The position numbers were made by a program, and so were the translations under genes. Positions 12,466 to 25,244 of a stretch of DNA of 64,000 bases are shown here, in pieces. The stretch's first letter is position 1; every line of letters begins with the position of its first letter. Source of the DNA: Stomorhina lunata. Its lineage: Eukaryota > Arthropoda > Insecta > Diptera > Rhiniidae. The stretch lies in assembly GCA_933228675.1 (NCBI GenBank), contig OW121743.1, positions 63,234,681 to 63,298,680 on the forward strand, written 5' to 3'. The notes beneath the pieces were generated by a model. That model was not told the DNA's origin and searched no databases. It worked only from the letters and a program-made list of their open reading frames with translations.

Positions 12466-12494
12466 GGCGAGACGAAGTTCGCCGGGTCCGCTAG
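12466..12494 (+). terminator. Helitron 3' terminus, copy 2 (hairpin plus CTAG)
   Basis: The GGCGA/TCGCC hairpin (12466-12483) is followed 11 nt later by terminal CTAG at 12491-12494 and host T, the same as in copy 1. Confidence 0.88.
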
Positions 12495-12695
12495 TATATA
12501 TATATATATTAAACTTTTTATAAAAAAAATTTTCTATTGAAAATTTTCTATAAAATTTTTTTATTGAAAATTTTCGATATAAATTTTGTATAAAATTTTT
12601 TTATAAAAACTTTCAAAAAATTTTTGTTTTTTAAATTTTCTATGAAAACTTTTTATTGAAAATTTTCTGTAAAAATTTTGTTATTAATTTTTTTT
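12495..12695. repeat. AT-rich satellite flank; no gene
   Basis: A short TA run is followed by degenerate AAAATTTTCTATAAAA repeats. It continues the tract interrupted at 784 by the Helitrons. Confidence 0.65.
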
Positions 12696-14242
12696 GTCTT
12701 AGTCTATGTCTCAATCTATATCTTAGTCTATGTCTTAGTCTATGTCTTAGTCTATGTCTTAGTCTATGTCTTAGTCTATGTCTTAGTCTATGTCTTAGTC
12801 TATGTCTTAGTCTATGTCTTAGTCTATGTCTTAGTCTATGTCTTAGTCTATGTCTTAGTCTATGTCTTAGTCTATGTCTTAGTCTATGTCTTAGTCTATG
12901 TCTTAGTCTATGTCTTAGTCTATGTCTTAGTCTATGTCTTAGTCTATGTCTTAGTCTATGTCTTAGTCTATGTCTTAGTCTATGTCTTAGTCTATGTCTT
13001 AGTCTATGTCTTAGTCTATGTCTTAGTCTATGTCTTAGTCTATGTCTTAGTCTATGTCATAGTCTATGTCTTAGTCTATGTCTTAGTCTATGTCTTAGTC
13101 TATGTCTTAGTCTATGTCTTAGTCTATGTCTTAGTCTATGTCTTAGTCTATGTCTTAGTCTATGTCTTAGTCTATGTCTTAGTCTATGTCTTAGTCTATG
13201 TCTTAGTCTATGTCTTAGTCTATGTCTTAGTCTATGTCTTAGTCTATGTCTTAGTCTATGTCTTAGTCTATGTCTTAGTCTATGTCTTAGTCTATGTCTT
13301 AGTCTATGTCTTAGTCTATGTCTTAGTCTATGTCTTAGTCTATGTCTTAGTCTATGTCTTAGTCTATGTCTTAGTCTATGTCCTAGGGTATGTCTTAGTC
13401 TATGTCTTAGTCTATGTCTTAGTCTATGTCTTAGTCTATGTCTTAGTCTATGTCTTAGTCTATGTCTTAGTCTATGTCTTAGTCTATGTCTTAGTCTATG
13501 TCTTAGTCTATGTCTTAGTCTATGTCTTAGTCTATGTCTTAGTCTATGTCTTAGTCTATGTCTTAGTCTATGTCTTAGTCTATGTCTTAGTCTATGTCTT
13601 AGTCTATGTCTTAGTCTATGTCTTAGTCTATGTCTTAGTCTATGTCTTAGTCTATGTCTTAGTCTATGTCTTAGTCTATGTCTTAGTCTATGTCTTAGTC
13701 TATGTCTTAGTCTATGTCTTAGTCTATGTCTTAGTCTATGTCTTAGTCTATGTCTTAGTCTATGTCTTAGTCTATGTCTTAGTCTATGTCTTAGTCTATG
13801 TCTTAGTCTATGTCTTAGTCTATGTCTTAGTCTATGTCTTAGTCTATGTCTTAGTCTATGTCTTAGTCTATGTCTTAGTCTATGTCTTAGTCTATGTCTT
13901 AGTCTATGTCTTAGTCTATGTCTTAGTCTATGTCTTAGTCTATGTCTTAGTCTATGTCTTAGTCTATGTCTTAGTCTATGTCTTAGTCTATGTCTTAGTC
14001 TATGTCTTAGTCTATGTCTTAGTCTATGTCTTAGTCTATGTCTTAGTCTATGTCTTAGTCTATGTCTTAATCTATGTCTTAGTCTATGTCATAGTTTATG
14101 TCTTAGTCTATGTCTTAGTCTATGTCTTAGTCTATGCCTTAGTTTATATCTTAGTCTATGTCTTAGTCTATGTCTTAGTCTATATCTTTGTCTTAGTATA
14201 TTCCTTAGTCTATGCCTTAGTTGATGTCCTAGTCTTTATCTT
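12696..14242 (+). repeat. 12-bp minisatellite TCTTAGTCTATG, about 128 units
   Basis: Almost perfect head-to-tail copies of TCTTAGTCTATG. Rare variants are GTCATAG near 13055 and 14090, CCTAGGGTATG at 13381-13391, and progressively diverged units after about 14060 and at the left edge. Because 12 is a multiple of 3 and the unit has no stop in two forward frames, it produces two overlapping artificial reading frames of more than 500 codons (LSLC and VYVL repeats). I do not regard them as genes. Homogeneity in the centre with decay at the edges is typical of unequal exchange. Confidence 0.95.
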
Positions 14243-15581
14243 TTTCCTATGTTATTTGTTGTTTTACTTTTATAATTCAACTTGTTCCACTGTTCTTACA
14301 GTGGGTGTATTAATAAAGCCATTTGTGTTATGCAGATGTAAAGAATTTAAATACGGATGTTCCACACCAGCAAAAAAAGATTCAAATAATGGAAAATATA
14401 GAAATAAATAAACGGAACAACTAACAGATATTCTGTAATATTTTATGCAATATGTAAACAATTTTTTACTGTTTAACAAAACAAAGTCTACTACATGTAA
14501 AGTATAGCAATGTATGTTTAGTATGTTTATGTCTGACCCTATGCAAATCTTTACAAATCTACTAAACATGTATATATGTGCAGTGAAAGCTTTTTTTTAA
14601 AGAACATACATTGTAAAATATCTTCGATAGCCCTAATATAGTTTACCTTACACTTTGAGAAGATGCTTGTGATGGAATGACAAAGAAATTTTTGACATAT
14701 TCTAAATGGTTAAAATATATGTTCTATAATTGTATAAGGATGCTTTTAAGAATTGTTATATCTTTGCGATCTTCGTTACATAGATTGGAAGTCACAGACT
14801 GGGTTTTAAACTAAAAATACCAAAATTTATGTAGTAAATTATATGTATGATATGCAAACCTTTAGTAAACTCTTTTCATGTACACATGAATACTCAAACA
14901 TATTTTCCCTTTTACAGACAAAAAAAAAACGAAACAAATGAACGTAAAATCATTCAGGCAGAAATACATATGAGATACAAATAAATATATTAAAAATATT
15001 TAAAAGAAATGGTCAACAATTTTTCTTTTTATGAATATAGTATAACAAAATACAACCTTTTCTCTAAAATATAATCATAAAAAATATTCTTATAAAATAG
15101 AAAAAAAACTTTTAATAAAAATAGCAAACAAACTTGAAATGAAGAAAACAAATACAGTTGTTGAGAAAAAGAAAACTATACAAATAATTGAGACCTCTTT
15201 GTATTTTAACAAGATTTCTTAGCAAACATACATCATTACATATGAAGAGATACATAAGATAATAAAAAGACAAAAAGGGATACCGTAGCAAGTGGAAGTT
15301 CTACCAGAAAGGCTTCTTGAGGCAAATTTGTTTATTTACATAGACATAATGGTCGAATGTAAATATTTTATGAGGATAAATTACAATCAGTTATTATGCC
15401 GTTGATGTTATGCAAATGTATCATGTCGGTTGGTATCTCTAAAAAGGAAATTATTTTATTTTTTTTTAAGTTTTTATGGTTAAATGTAAAAAATTTAAAG
15501 TAAAGGTCTAAATAAAATGTTATTTCAGTTATCGTTGGGATGATAAAACAAAATATGTATATTTCCACATCTTAGCAAAAT
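14243..15581. other. AT-rich single-copy-looking DNA; no gene seen
   Basis: No repeat structure, no recognisable protein similarity and only short frames full of stops. Nothing functional could be identified by reading. Confidence 0.6.
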
Positions 15582-15736
15582 GTGAACTTTAGTAAGGTTT
15601 TCTAAAGCAAAAGTGGACGTTAGTAGGTTTTTCTATAGAAAAAGTGGACGTAGGTAGGTTTTTCTATAGAAAAAATGGCCGTTAGTAGGTTTTTCTATGG
15701 AAAAAGTGGACGTTAGTAGGTTTTTCTATAGAAAAC
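15582..15736 (+). repeat. Short 31-bp tandem repeat, about 4 units
   Basis: Units contain TTAGTAGGTTTTTCTATAG followed by AAAAAGTGGACG. Variants include GTAGGTAGG, ATGGCCG and CTATGG. The CTATAG core links it to the larger satellite that begins immediately to the right. Confidence 0.85.
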
Positions 15737-17760
15737 AATTTAACTAGAAAATTTTGCATATAAAAAATTTCTATAGAATATTTTTCGCATAAAAAATTAC
15801 AACAGAAAACTTTCGTATCGAAAATTTCTAAAGAAAATTTCTTGTGTAGAAAAATTTCAATAAAAAACTTTTCTCATAAAAAATTTCTTCAAAAATTTTT
15901 TCGTATTCAAAATTTTTTTACACAATTTTTTGTACAAAAAAAAATTTCTCTAGCCAATTTTTTTGTAAAAAAAAATTTCTAAATTTTTTCGAATAAAAAA
16001 TTTCTATACGAATTTTTTGTATAAACAATTTTTATAAGAAATTTTTCGTACCAAAACTTCTATAGGAAAGTTTTCGTGTACAAAATGTCTCTAGAAAAAT
16101 TTTTTATGAAAATTTTTCATATAGAAAATTTTTCATACAAATACTTTTTCATAAAAAAAATTTTTCTATAGAAAATTTTTCAAATTAAAAATTTTTCTAT
16201 AAAATTTTTTATATGAAAAATTTTCTATAGAAAAAATTTTTTATACGAAAAATTTTCTATAGCAAAATTTTTTATATGAAAAATTTTCTATTAGAAATTT
16301 TTTATATGAAAAATTTTCTATAAGAAATTTTTTATAGAAAAAATTTTAATAAGAAAAATTTTTGAAATGAAAAATTTTCTATAGAAGAATTTTTTGTATG
16401 AAAAATTTTTTATAGAAAAACTTTTCATATGAAAAATTTTTTATATGAAAAATTTTCTATAGAAAAATTTCTATGAAAAATTTTCTATAGAAAAACTTTT
16501 CATATGAAAATTTTTCTATAGAAAAATTTTTTATATGAAAAATTTTCTATAGAAAAATTTCTTAAAAAATTTTCTATAGAAAAATTTTTTATATGAAAAA
16601 TTTTTTATGCAAACATTTTTTATATGAAAATTTTTCTATAGAAAAATTGTTCATATGCAAAATTTTCTATAGAAAATTTTTTTATATATTTCTTATATGA
16701 AAAATTTTATATAGAAAAAATTTTAATAAGAAAAATTTTTTTACATAAAAAATTTTTTCTATAGAAAATAAAAAAAATGTATATGAAAAAAAAAAATTTA
16801 TATAAAAAATTTTCTATAGAAAAATTTTTTATATGAAAAATTTTCTATAGAAAAATTTTTTATATGAAAAATTTTCTATAGAAAAATTTTTTATATGAAA
16901 AATTTTCTATAGAAAAATTTTTTATATGAAAATTTTTCTATAGAAAAATTTTTTATATGAACAATTTTTTATAGAAAAATTTTTTATATGAAAATTTTCT
17001 ATAGAAAAACTTTTAATTTGAAAAATTTTCTATAGAAAAATGTTTTATATAAAAAATTTTGTATGGAAAAATTTTTTATATGGAAAATTTTCGATGGAAA
17101 AATTTTTGTATATGAAAAATTTTCTATAGAATAATTTTTTATATGAACATTTTTCTATTTTTCATATAAATTTTTTTTCTATTGAAAAATTTTCTATAGA
17201 AAAACGTTTTATGTAAAGAATTTTTTATAGAAAAATTTTTTATACGAAAAATTTTCTACAGAAAATTTCTTGTATAAAAAATTGCTTATAAAAAAAATTT
17301 TAATATAAAAAAAATTTTCTATAGAAACATTTTTTACTTGAAAAATTTTTCTAAAAAAGATTTTTCATATACAAAATTTTTATATCCATTTTTCATATAA
17401 ATTTTTTTACTAATTTCTTAAAATTTAAAAATTTTTTCTATAGAAAAATTTTTTTATATAAAAAATTTTCTATGGAAAATTTTTTATAGAACAATTTATT
17501 ATATGAAAAATTTTCTATAGAAAAATTTTTGATATAAAAAAGTTTTTATATAAAAAATTTTCTATAGAAACATTTTTTATATAAAAAAATTTTCTATAGA
17601 AAAAATTTTTATATGAAAAACTTTCTATAGAAAAATTTTCTATATGTAGAAACATTTTTTATAGAAAATATTTTATATACAAAAATTTTCTATAAATTTT
17701 TTTTTTTTTTTTAATTTTACTATAGAAAATTTTTCATATAATTTTTTTTTTTTAAATTTG
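15737..17760 (+). repeat. AT-rich satellite block C1 (ATATGAAAAATTTTCTATAG)
   Basis: About 2 kb of units near 30 bp alternating CTATAGAAAAATTTTTT and ATATGAAAAATTTT. It is most regular at 16800-16960 and degenerate at the ends. CTATAG and AAAATTTT are each self-complementary, so single strands could form many small hairpins. Non-coding. Confidence 0.88.
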
Positions 17761-18660
17761 TGATTCCTTTTGTTGAGAAAAGTTGTCACTGTGGTAAGGT
17801 TTCTTAATTTAATTAAAAAAAAATGTTACTGTCATAAGCTTTCTTTAGACAAGTTTTTTTAGAAAAGTTTTCACTGTGATAAGTTTTCCATAGAAAAGAA
17901 GTCACTGTGATAAGTTTTCTTTAGAAAAATTTTTTAATGTGATAAGTTTTCTTTAGAAAAGTTGTCACTGTGATCATTTTTTTAGAAAAGTGTCAACTTC
18001 TTTAGAAAATTTGTGATAAGTTGTCTTTATAAAAGTCATCAGTGTGAATAAGTTTTCTTTAGATGTAATAAGTTTTTTTTAGAAAAGTTGTACTGTGATA
18101 AGTTTTCTTTAAAAAAATAGTCGGCGTGATAAGTTTTTCTTACAAAAGTTGTGTCTTTGATAAGTTTTCTTAAGAAAAGTTGTGACTGTGAAAATTTATC
18201 ACAGTCACAACTTTTTTATAAATTTTCTTTGAAAAATTATCACTGTGATAAGTTTACTTTATTTAAGTTATCATAGTTATAAGTTTCTTTTAGAAAATTT
18301 GTCACTGTGATAAGTTTTCTTTAGAAAATTTGCCACCGTGATTAGTTTATTTTAAAAAATTTGTCACTGTGATAAGTTTTCTTTAGAAAATTTGTCACTG
18401 TGATAAGTTTGCTTTAGAAAATTTGTCATTGTGATAAGTTTTCTTTAGAAATTTTGTCACTTTGATAAGTTTTTTTTAGAAAATTTGTCACTGTGATAAG
18501 TTTTCTTTTACAATTTTGTCACTGTGGTAGGTTTTTTTAGTAAATTTGTCACTGTGATAATTTTTTTTTAGAAAATTTGTCACTGTGATAAATTTTCTTT
18601 TCAAATTTTGTCACTGTGATAAATTTTTTTTAGAATAGTTTTTGCTTTAAAATGTTAACA
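17761..18660 (+). repeat. Family A minisatellite block (TTTGTCACTGTGATAAG)
   Basis: About 28 units of roughly 32 bp containing TTGTCACTGTGATAAG and TTTTCTTTAGAAAA. At 18175-18215 one unit is inverted relative to its neighbour, giving a 17-bp perfect stem (AAAAGTTGTGACTGTGA) with a 7-nt loop. Non-coding. Confidence 0.88.
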
Positions 18661-20645
18661 CTGTGATTAAAATTCTACCCTTTACTAAAATGATCTATAT
18701 TCTGAAAATCATACTTTTTAAATTTCTTGGTTTGGGTTAATCGATGATGCCACTGTGGAGTTTTGGCTATAACGTTTTTGCTGAAATATTTAAAATGTTA
18801 ATACGAATTTATGCTGGTAAGAAATTTCACAGCAATTCATAATAAATTATGTTCCATAATTTGTTCAAAAAAAGGTAAACGAAAGCAACTTAAAATATAC
18901 ATATACGTATCATACATGCGCACGTATGAGTATGGGTAAAAATGTTAAAGCTTTTAGTGCCTTCATAAAGATAAAGTAAAAAGAAAGTGGTAACAAAAAA
19001 ACTTGACAAGGGTCAACAGGCAGTGTTTGTTAAAAGATTGTAAGATGTGATGTAATACTGTGAAACATATGTAAACCAAACGAGGCTATAATTGACTAAC
19101 AGCTAACAAAAAAAAAAATCTTCAACAAAAAAAAAAAAAAACGAAAGATAAATAAACAATAAAAAAGAACAGATTCGTATCATAGTTATATAGTTTTTTG
19201 GAAAAAGTAAAAAAAAATCACTCATACAACAAACAAATTACGAGAATATGTTTTATCAAACATGATAGACAGTGTAACAAATCATTGATCAGACAAAAAA
19301 CTATTTAAAAGAAATTTGTAATTAAAACATTTTTTGTTAAAGAAACAAATAAAATTCATGGCTTTTCTATTAAATGAATTTTTAACATTAGTTCCTTCTT
19401 GAATTAATAATTATTTTTCTACTGTAAAATTTTTGCTATCAGATAAGTGCCAGATTTTCTTTTTTCGAATTTCTTTTTTTTATTCTTTTTTCAAATTTGT
19501 TATAAATCCTTCCAAACAAAAGAAAATGCCATTAGTAGAATATTCTGGAATGTGGGTTACTAATACATTTATATTTACTTTTCTACTTTTGCTTTTAGTT
19601 CAGTTATGTTATGTTTTTTCTTCACTTCTCCTTCAAATGCTAGTTTTTTGAGTTCCCTCAATATTTTCTGCACTCAGGAAATTATTACAGTAACTGATTG
19701 TATGTTGTTTAGGAAATTTTCGGTTATGTTGTTTTCAAATGAATATTCATTTAAATTTACATGAAAATTGATTTTTAACATATTTATACATTTGTTTAAA
19801 AAACAACCTACAAAAAAATACTGAAAATCCGTAACATTTGAAAATATCAGTTGTTTAGTTTTTATTTATTTTTTCAATTATTGTATCAAATATAATTCGT
19901 ATTTGTTTAATTATTGTTTTTCCTTAAGTATCTTAGGTTTGCTTATTGAAGAAACTTTTTATAATACTGGCCGCCTATCACGGGGTATGGCCTAAGCAAA
20001 CAACAAACTTTGTTTTGTCTGTTTGGTTTTTTGATGCCTTAAAGGATATAACCTTTATATGGTTTGTTCCCTTTTGTTACGTAATTTCAAAAACAAATGA
20101 AAAATGTCCGTTTTACGGAAGTTTTACGTAGTTTTTTACCATTCAATTTTTTAAAAATAAATTAAAATTTCCGTTTTTTATACTAAAAATGTAGTTTAAA
20201 TTTTTGTCAGTAATTTTTTTGAAAACAACTGAATATTCCGTTTTTAAAACTGAAAATGTAGTTTAAATATTTGTCAGTTAAATTTAAATGAAATATTTAT
20301 TGAATTTGAATGAAAAATCAGTTGACCGGTTTTTAAATGAATATTCATTCATTTCAAATTACATTTTAAGTTAATTTTACTTACATAATACTCTGAGTGT
20401 GGTAATATATTTCACATTTTTTTGCGTTTGTTTGTTGTTCCCTAATTTGGTTTTTTTTGCACTTTTTGTTTTTTCTGTATTGCCTAAATTGGATTAAGCT
20501 GTTGAAAAATTTGTCTTTAATAAACTTTTAGTTTTTATTACAGTTATTTTCTTATACAATTTTCATGTAAGTAATTAAGTAACAAATTTAGAAAGAATGA
20601 AGTTTAGTGAAAGTAAGTGCACTGCCAAGAGGGCAATTAAAAAAA
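18661..20645. other. AT-rich unique DNA; no gene seen
   Basis: About 2 kb without repeats. It has short open frames such as 19433-19651 and 19946-20131, but they show no recognisable domain and have low-complexity composition. I see no promoter or RNA gene that I could defend. Confidence 0.55.
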
Positions 20646-23600
20646 TAAATATCAAAATTTGTATGTGAAAAATTTTTATTGAAAAATTTTCAATAGAAAA
20701 TTTTTATAGAAAAATTTTCAATAGAAAATTTTTATAGAAAAATTTTCAATAGAAAATTTTTATAGAAAAATTTTCAATAGAAAATTTTTATAGAAAAATT
20801 ATAAATAGAAAATTTTTATAGAAAAATTTTCAATAGAAAATTTTTATAGAAAAATTTTCAATAGAAAATTTTTATAGAAAAATTTTCAATAGAAAATTTT
20901 TATAGAAAAATTTTCAATAGAAAATTTTTATAGAAAAATTTTCAATAGAAATGTTTTATAGAAAAATTTTCAATAGAAAATTTTTATAGAAAAATTTTCA
21001 ATAGAAAATTTTTATAGAAAAATTTTCAATAGAAAATTTTTATAGAAAAATTTTCAATAGAAAATTTTTATAGAAAAATTTTCAATAGAAAATTTTTATA
21101 GAAAAATTTTCAATAGAAAATTTTTATAGAAAAATTTTCAATAGAAAATTTTTATAGAAAAATTTTCAATAGAAAATTTTTATAGAAAAATTTTCAATAG
21201 AAAATTTTTATAGAAAAATTTTCAATAGAAAATTTTTATAGAAAAATTTTCAATAGAAAATTTTTATAGAAAAATTTTCAATAGAAAATTTTTATAGAAA
21301 AATTTTCAATACAAAATTTTTATAGAAAAATTTTCAATAGAAAATTTTTATAGAAACATTTTTAACAGAAAATTTTTATAGAAAAATTTTTAATAGAAAA
21401 TTTTAATAGAAAAATTTTTGAATTTTAATTTTTAATAGAAAATTTTTATAGAAAAGTTTTCAATAGAAAATTTTTATAGAAAAGTTTTCAATAGAAAATT
21501 TTTATAGAAAAGTTTTCAATAGAAAATTTTTATAGAAAAGTTTTCAATAGAAAATTTTTATAGAAAAGTTTTCAATAGAAAATTTTTATAGAAAAATTTT
21601 CAATAGAAAATTTTTATAGAAAAATTTTCAATAGAAAATTTTTATAGAAAAATTTTCAATAGAAAATTTTTATAGAAAAATTTTCAATAGAAAATTTTTA
21701 CAGAAAAATTTTCAATAGAAAATTTTTATAGAAAAATTTTCAATAGAAAATTTTTATAGAAAAATTTTCTATTGAAAATTTTTATAGAAAAATTTTCAAT
21801 AGAAAATTTTTAAAGAAAAATTTTCAATAGAAAATTTTTATAGAAAAATTTTCAATAGAAAATTTTTATAGAAAAATTTTCAATAGAAAATTTTTATAGA
21901 AAAATTTTAAATAGAAAATTTTTATAGAAAAATTTTCAATAGAAAATTTTTATAGAAAAATTTTCAATAGAAAATTTTTATAGAAAAATTTTCAATAGAA
22001 AATTTTTATAGAAAAATTTTCAATAGAAAATTTTTATAGAAAAATTTTCAATAGAAAATTTTTATAGAAAAATTTTCAATAGAAAATTTTTATAGAAAAA
22101 TTTTCAATAGAAAATTTTTATAGAAAAATTTTCAATAGAAAATTTTTATAGAAAATTTTTATAGAAAAATTTTTTTATAGAAAAATTTTCAATAGAAAAT
22201 TTTTATAGAAAAATATTCAATAGAAAATTTTTATAGAAAAATTTTCAATAGAAAATTTTTATAGAAAAATTTTCAATAGAAAATTTTTATAGAAAAATTT
22301 TCAATAGAAAATTTTTATAGAAAAATTTTCAATAGAAAATTTTTATAGAAAAATTTTCAATAGAAAATTTTTATAGAAAAATTTTCAATAGAAAATTTTT
22401 ATAGAAAAATTTTCAATAGAAAATTTTTATAGAAAAATTTTCAATAGAAAATTTTTATAGAAAAATTTTCAATAGAAAATTTTTATAGAAAAATTTTCAA
22501 TAGAAAATTTTTATAGAAAAATTTTCAATAGAAAATTTTTATAGAAAAATTTTCAATAGAAAATTTTTATAGAAAAATTTTCAATAGAAAATTTTTATAG
22601 AAAAATTTTCAATAGAAAATTTTTATAGAAAAATTTTCAATAGAAAATTTTTATAGAAAAATTTTCAATAGAAAATTTTTATAGAAAAATTTTCAATAGA
22701 AAATTTTTATAGAAAAATTTTCAATAGAAAATTTTTATAGAAAAATTTTCAATAGAAAATTTTTATAGAAAAATTTTCAATAGAAAATTTTTATAGAAAA
22801 ATTTTCAATAGAAAATTTTTATAGAAAAATTTTCAATAGAAAATTTTTATAGAAAAATTTTCAAAAGAAAATTTTTATAGAAATATTTTCAATAGAAAAT
22901 TTTTATAGAAAAATTTTCAATAGAAAATTTTTATAGAAAAATTTTCAATAGAAAATTTTTATAGAAAAATTTTCAATAGAAAATTTGTATAGAAAAATTT
23001 TAATAGAAAATTTTTATATAAAAATTTTCAATAGAAAATTTTCAATAGAAAATTTTTATAGAAAAATTTTCAATAGAAAATTTTTAGAGAAAAATATTCA
23101 ATAGAAAATTGTTATAGAAAAATTTTCAATAGAAAATTTTTATAGAAAAATTTTCAATAGAAAATTTTTATAGAAAAATTTTCAATAGAAAATTTTTATA
23201 GAAAAATTTTCTATTGAAAATTTTTCTATAAAAATTTTCAATAGAAAATTTTTATAGAAAAATTTTCTATTGAAAATTTTTCTATAAAAATTTTCAATAG
23301 AAAATTTTTATAGAAAAATTTTCAATAGAAAATTTTTATAGAAAAATTTTCAATAGAAAATTTTTATAGAAAAATTTTCAATAGAAAATTTTTATAGAAA
23401 AATTTTCAATAGAAAATTTTTATAGAAAAATTTTCAATAGAAAATTTTTATAGAAAAATTTTCAATAGAAAATTTTTATAGAAAAATTTTCAATAGAAAA
23501 TTTTTATAGAAAAATTTTCAAAAGAAAATTTTTATAGAAATATTTTCAATAGAAAATTTTTATAGAAAAATTTTCAATAGAAAATTTTTATAGAAAAATT

Positions 23601-24440
23601 TTCAATAGAAAATTTGTATAGAAAAATTTTAATAGAAAATTTTTATATAAAAATTTTCAATAGAAAATTTTCAATAGAAAATTTTTATAGAAAAATTTTC
23701 AATAGAAAATTTTTAGAGAAAAATATTCAATAGAAAATTGTTATAGAAAAATGTTCAATAGAAAATTTTTATAGAAAAATTTTCAATAGAAAATTTTTAT
23801 AGAAAAATTTTCAATAGAAAATTTTTATAGAAAAATTTTCTATTGAAAATTTTTATAGAAAAATTTTCAATAGAAAATTTTTATAGAAAAATTTTCTATA
23901 GAAAATTTTTATAGAAAAATTTTCAATAGAAAATTTTTATAGAAAAATTTTCAAAAGAAAATTTTTATAGAAAAATTTTCAATAGAAAATTTTTATAGAA
24001 AAATTTTCAATAGAAAATTTTTTAGAAAAATTTTCTATAGAAAATTTTTATAAAAAAATTTTCAATAGAAAATTTTTATAGAAAAATTTTCAATAGAAAA
24101 TTTTTATAGAAAAAATTTCAATAGAAAATTTTTATAGAAAAATTTTCAATAGAAAATTTTTATAGAAAAATTTTCAATACAAAATTTTTACAGAAATTTG
24201 AAAATTTTTCTATTGAAAATTTTTCTATAAAAATGTTCAATAGAAAATTTTTATAGAAAAATTTTCAATAGAAAATTTTTATAGAAAAATTTTCAATAGG
24301 AATTTCGATAAAAATTTTCTATTGAAAATTTTTCTATAAAAATTTTCTATTGAAAATTTTTCTATAAAAATTTTCTATTGAAAATTTTTCTATAAAAATT
24401 TTCAATAGAAAATTTTTCTATAAAAATTTTCAATAGAAAA
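20646..24440 (+). repeat. 28-bp satellite block C2, about 130 units
   Basis: Long, very homogeneous array of a 28-bp unit built from TTTTCAATAGAAAA and TTTTTATAGAAAAA. It is effectively a dimer of a 14-bp theme (ATAG plus A4-5T4-5). Near 21430-21590 there is a sub-block with the variant AAAAGTTTTCAATAG. A set of rare variants at 22861-23140 is repeated at 23518-23790, so larger segments were duplicated. Orientation flips occur near 21770 and 23210-23290 (TTTTCTATTGAAAA), and the last 250 bp (24190-24440) is largely in the inverted orientation. Confidence 0.95.
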
Positions 24441-24895
24441 TTTATCAAAGTGACAACTTTTCTAAGGAAAACTTATCACAGTGACAAATTTTTCAAAGAA
24501 AACTTATCACAAAGACAAATTTTCAAAAAAAACTTATCTCAGTGACAAATTTTCTAAAAAAAACTTAACACGGTGACAATTTTTTTAAAGAAAACTTATC
24601 ACAGTGACAAACTATCTAAAGAAAACTTATCACAGTGACAAATTTCTAAAGAAAACTTATCACAATGACAAATTTTTAAAAGATAACTTATTACAGTGAC
24701 ATATTTTCTAAAGAAAATATATCACAGAGACAAATTTTCTAAAGAAAACTCATTTTAGTGACGAATTTTTTAAAGAAGACTTATCACAGTGACAAATTTT
24801 GTAAAGAAAATTTATCACAGTGACAAATTTTGTAAAGAAAATTTATCACAGTGACAAATTTTCTAAAGAAAGTTTATCATAGCAACAATTTTTTT
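24441..24895 (-). repeat. Family A minisatellite block, inverted
   Basis: About 14 units containing CTTATCACAGTGACAAATTT, the reverse complement of the unit at 17761-18660. It abuts the inverted end of block C2. Confidence 0.88.
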
Positions 24896-25185
24896 AAATT
24901 TTAAATTGTTTAAAGAACAATTTTTATTGAAAAATTCTGTAAAAATTTTGTATTAAAAATTTTTCTATAAAAATTTTGTATTGAAAATTTTTCTATAAAA
25001 ATTTTGTATTAAAAATTTTTCTATAAAAATTTTGTATTGAAAATTTTTCTATAAAAATTTTGTATTGAAAATTTTTCTATAAAAATTTTGTATTGACAAT
25101 TTTTCTATAAAAATTTTTCATTGAAAATTTTTCTATAAAAATTTTGCATTGAAATTTTTACAGAAAAATTTTTAATATTTCCATC
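24896..25185 (-). repeat. AT-rich satellite block C3 (28-bp unit)
   Basis: About 8 units containing TTTTGTATTGAAAA and TTTTTCTATAAAAA. This is a G-variant of the inverted C2 unit. Confidence 0.85.
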
Positions 25186-25244
25186 TATAGTATTGATGAC
25201 TCTTTAGATGTTGATGAGTATTTTTTTTTTCAAAGAATATCACT

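Larger units (their letters stand above)
6606..12494 (+). mobile_element. Helitron copy 2 (autonomous, intact)
   Basis: It starts TCTATATATATAAAAATGG, preceded by A6605, and ends CTAG (12491-12494) followed by T. Only the dinucleotide TA (6604-6605) separates it from copy 1. The 3' flank begins TATATATATATT, so copy 2 could simply have inserted at an A|T step 2 bp after the end of copy 1. It is 5889 bp long and encodes an uninterrupted three-exon RepHel protein. The near-perfect identity with copy 1 indicates very recent duplication or transposition. An assembly duplication seems unlikely, because the copies differ by several indels. Confidence 0.94.

Noticed and set aside
12656..14411. Two overlapping reading frames above 500 codons made of LSLC or VYVL repeats
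   Set aside because: They are translations of the 12-bp minisatellite, whose length is divisible by 3. They have no domain, no plausible start context and no non-repeat core.
20646..24440. CRISPR-like regular 28-31 bp periodicity
   Set aside because: There are no spacers, since the repeats are contiguous. The context is eukaryotic with spliced introns, and there are no cas genes.
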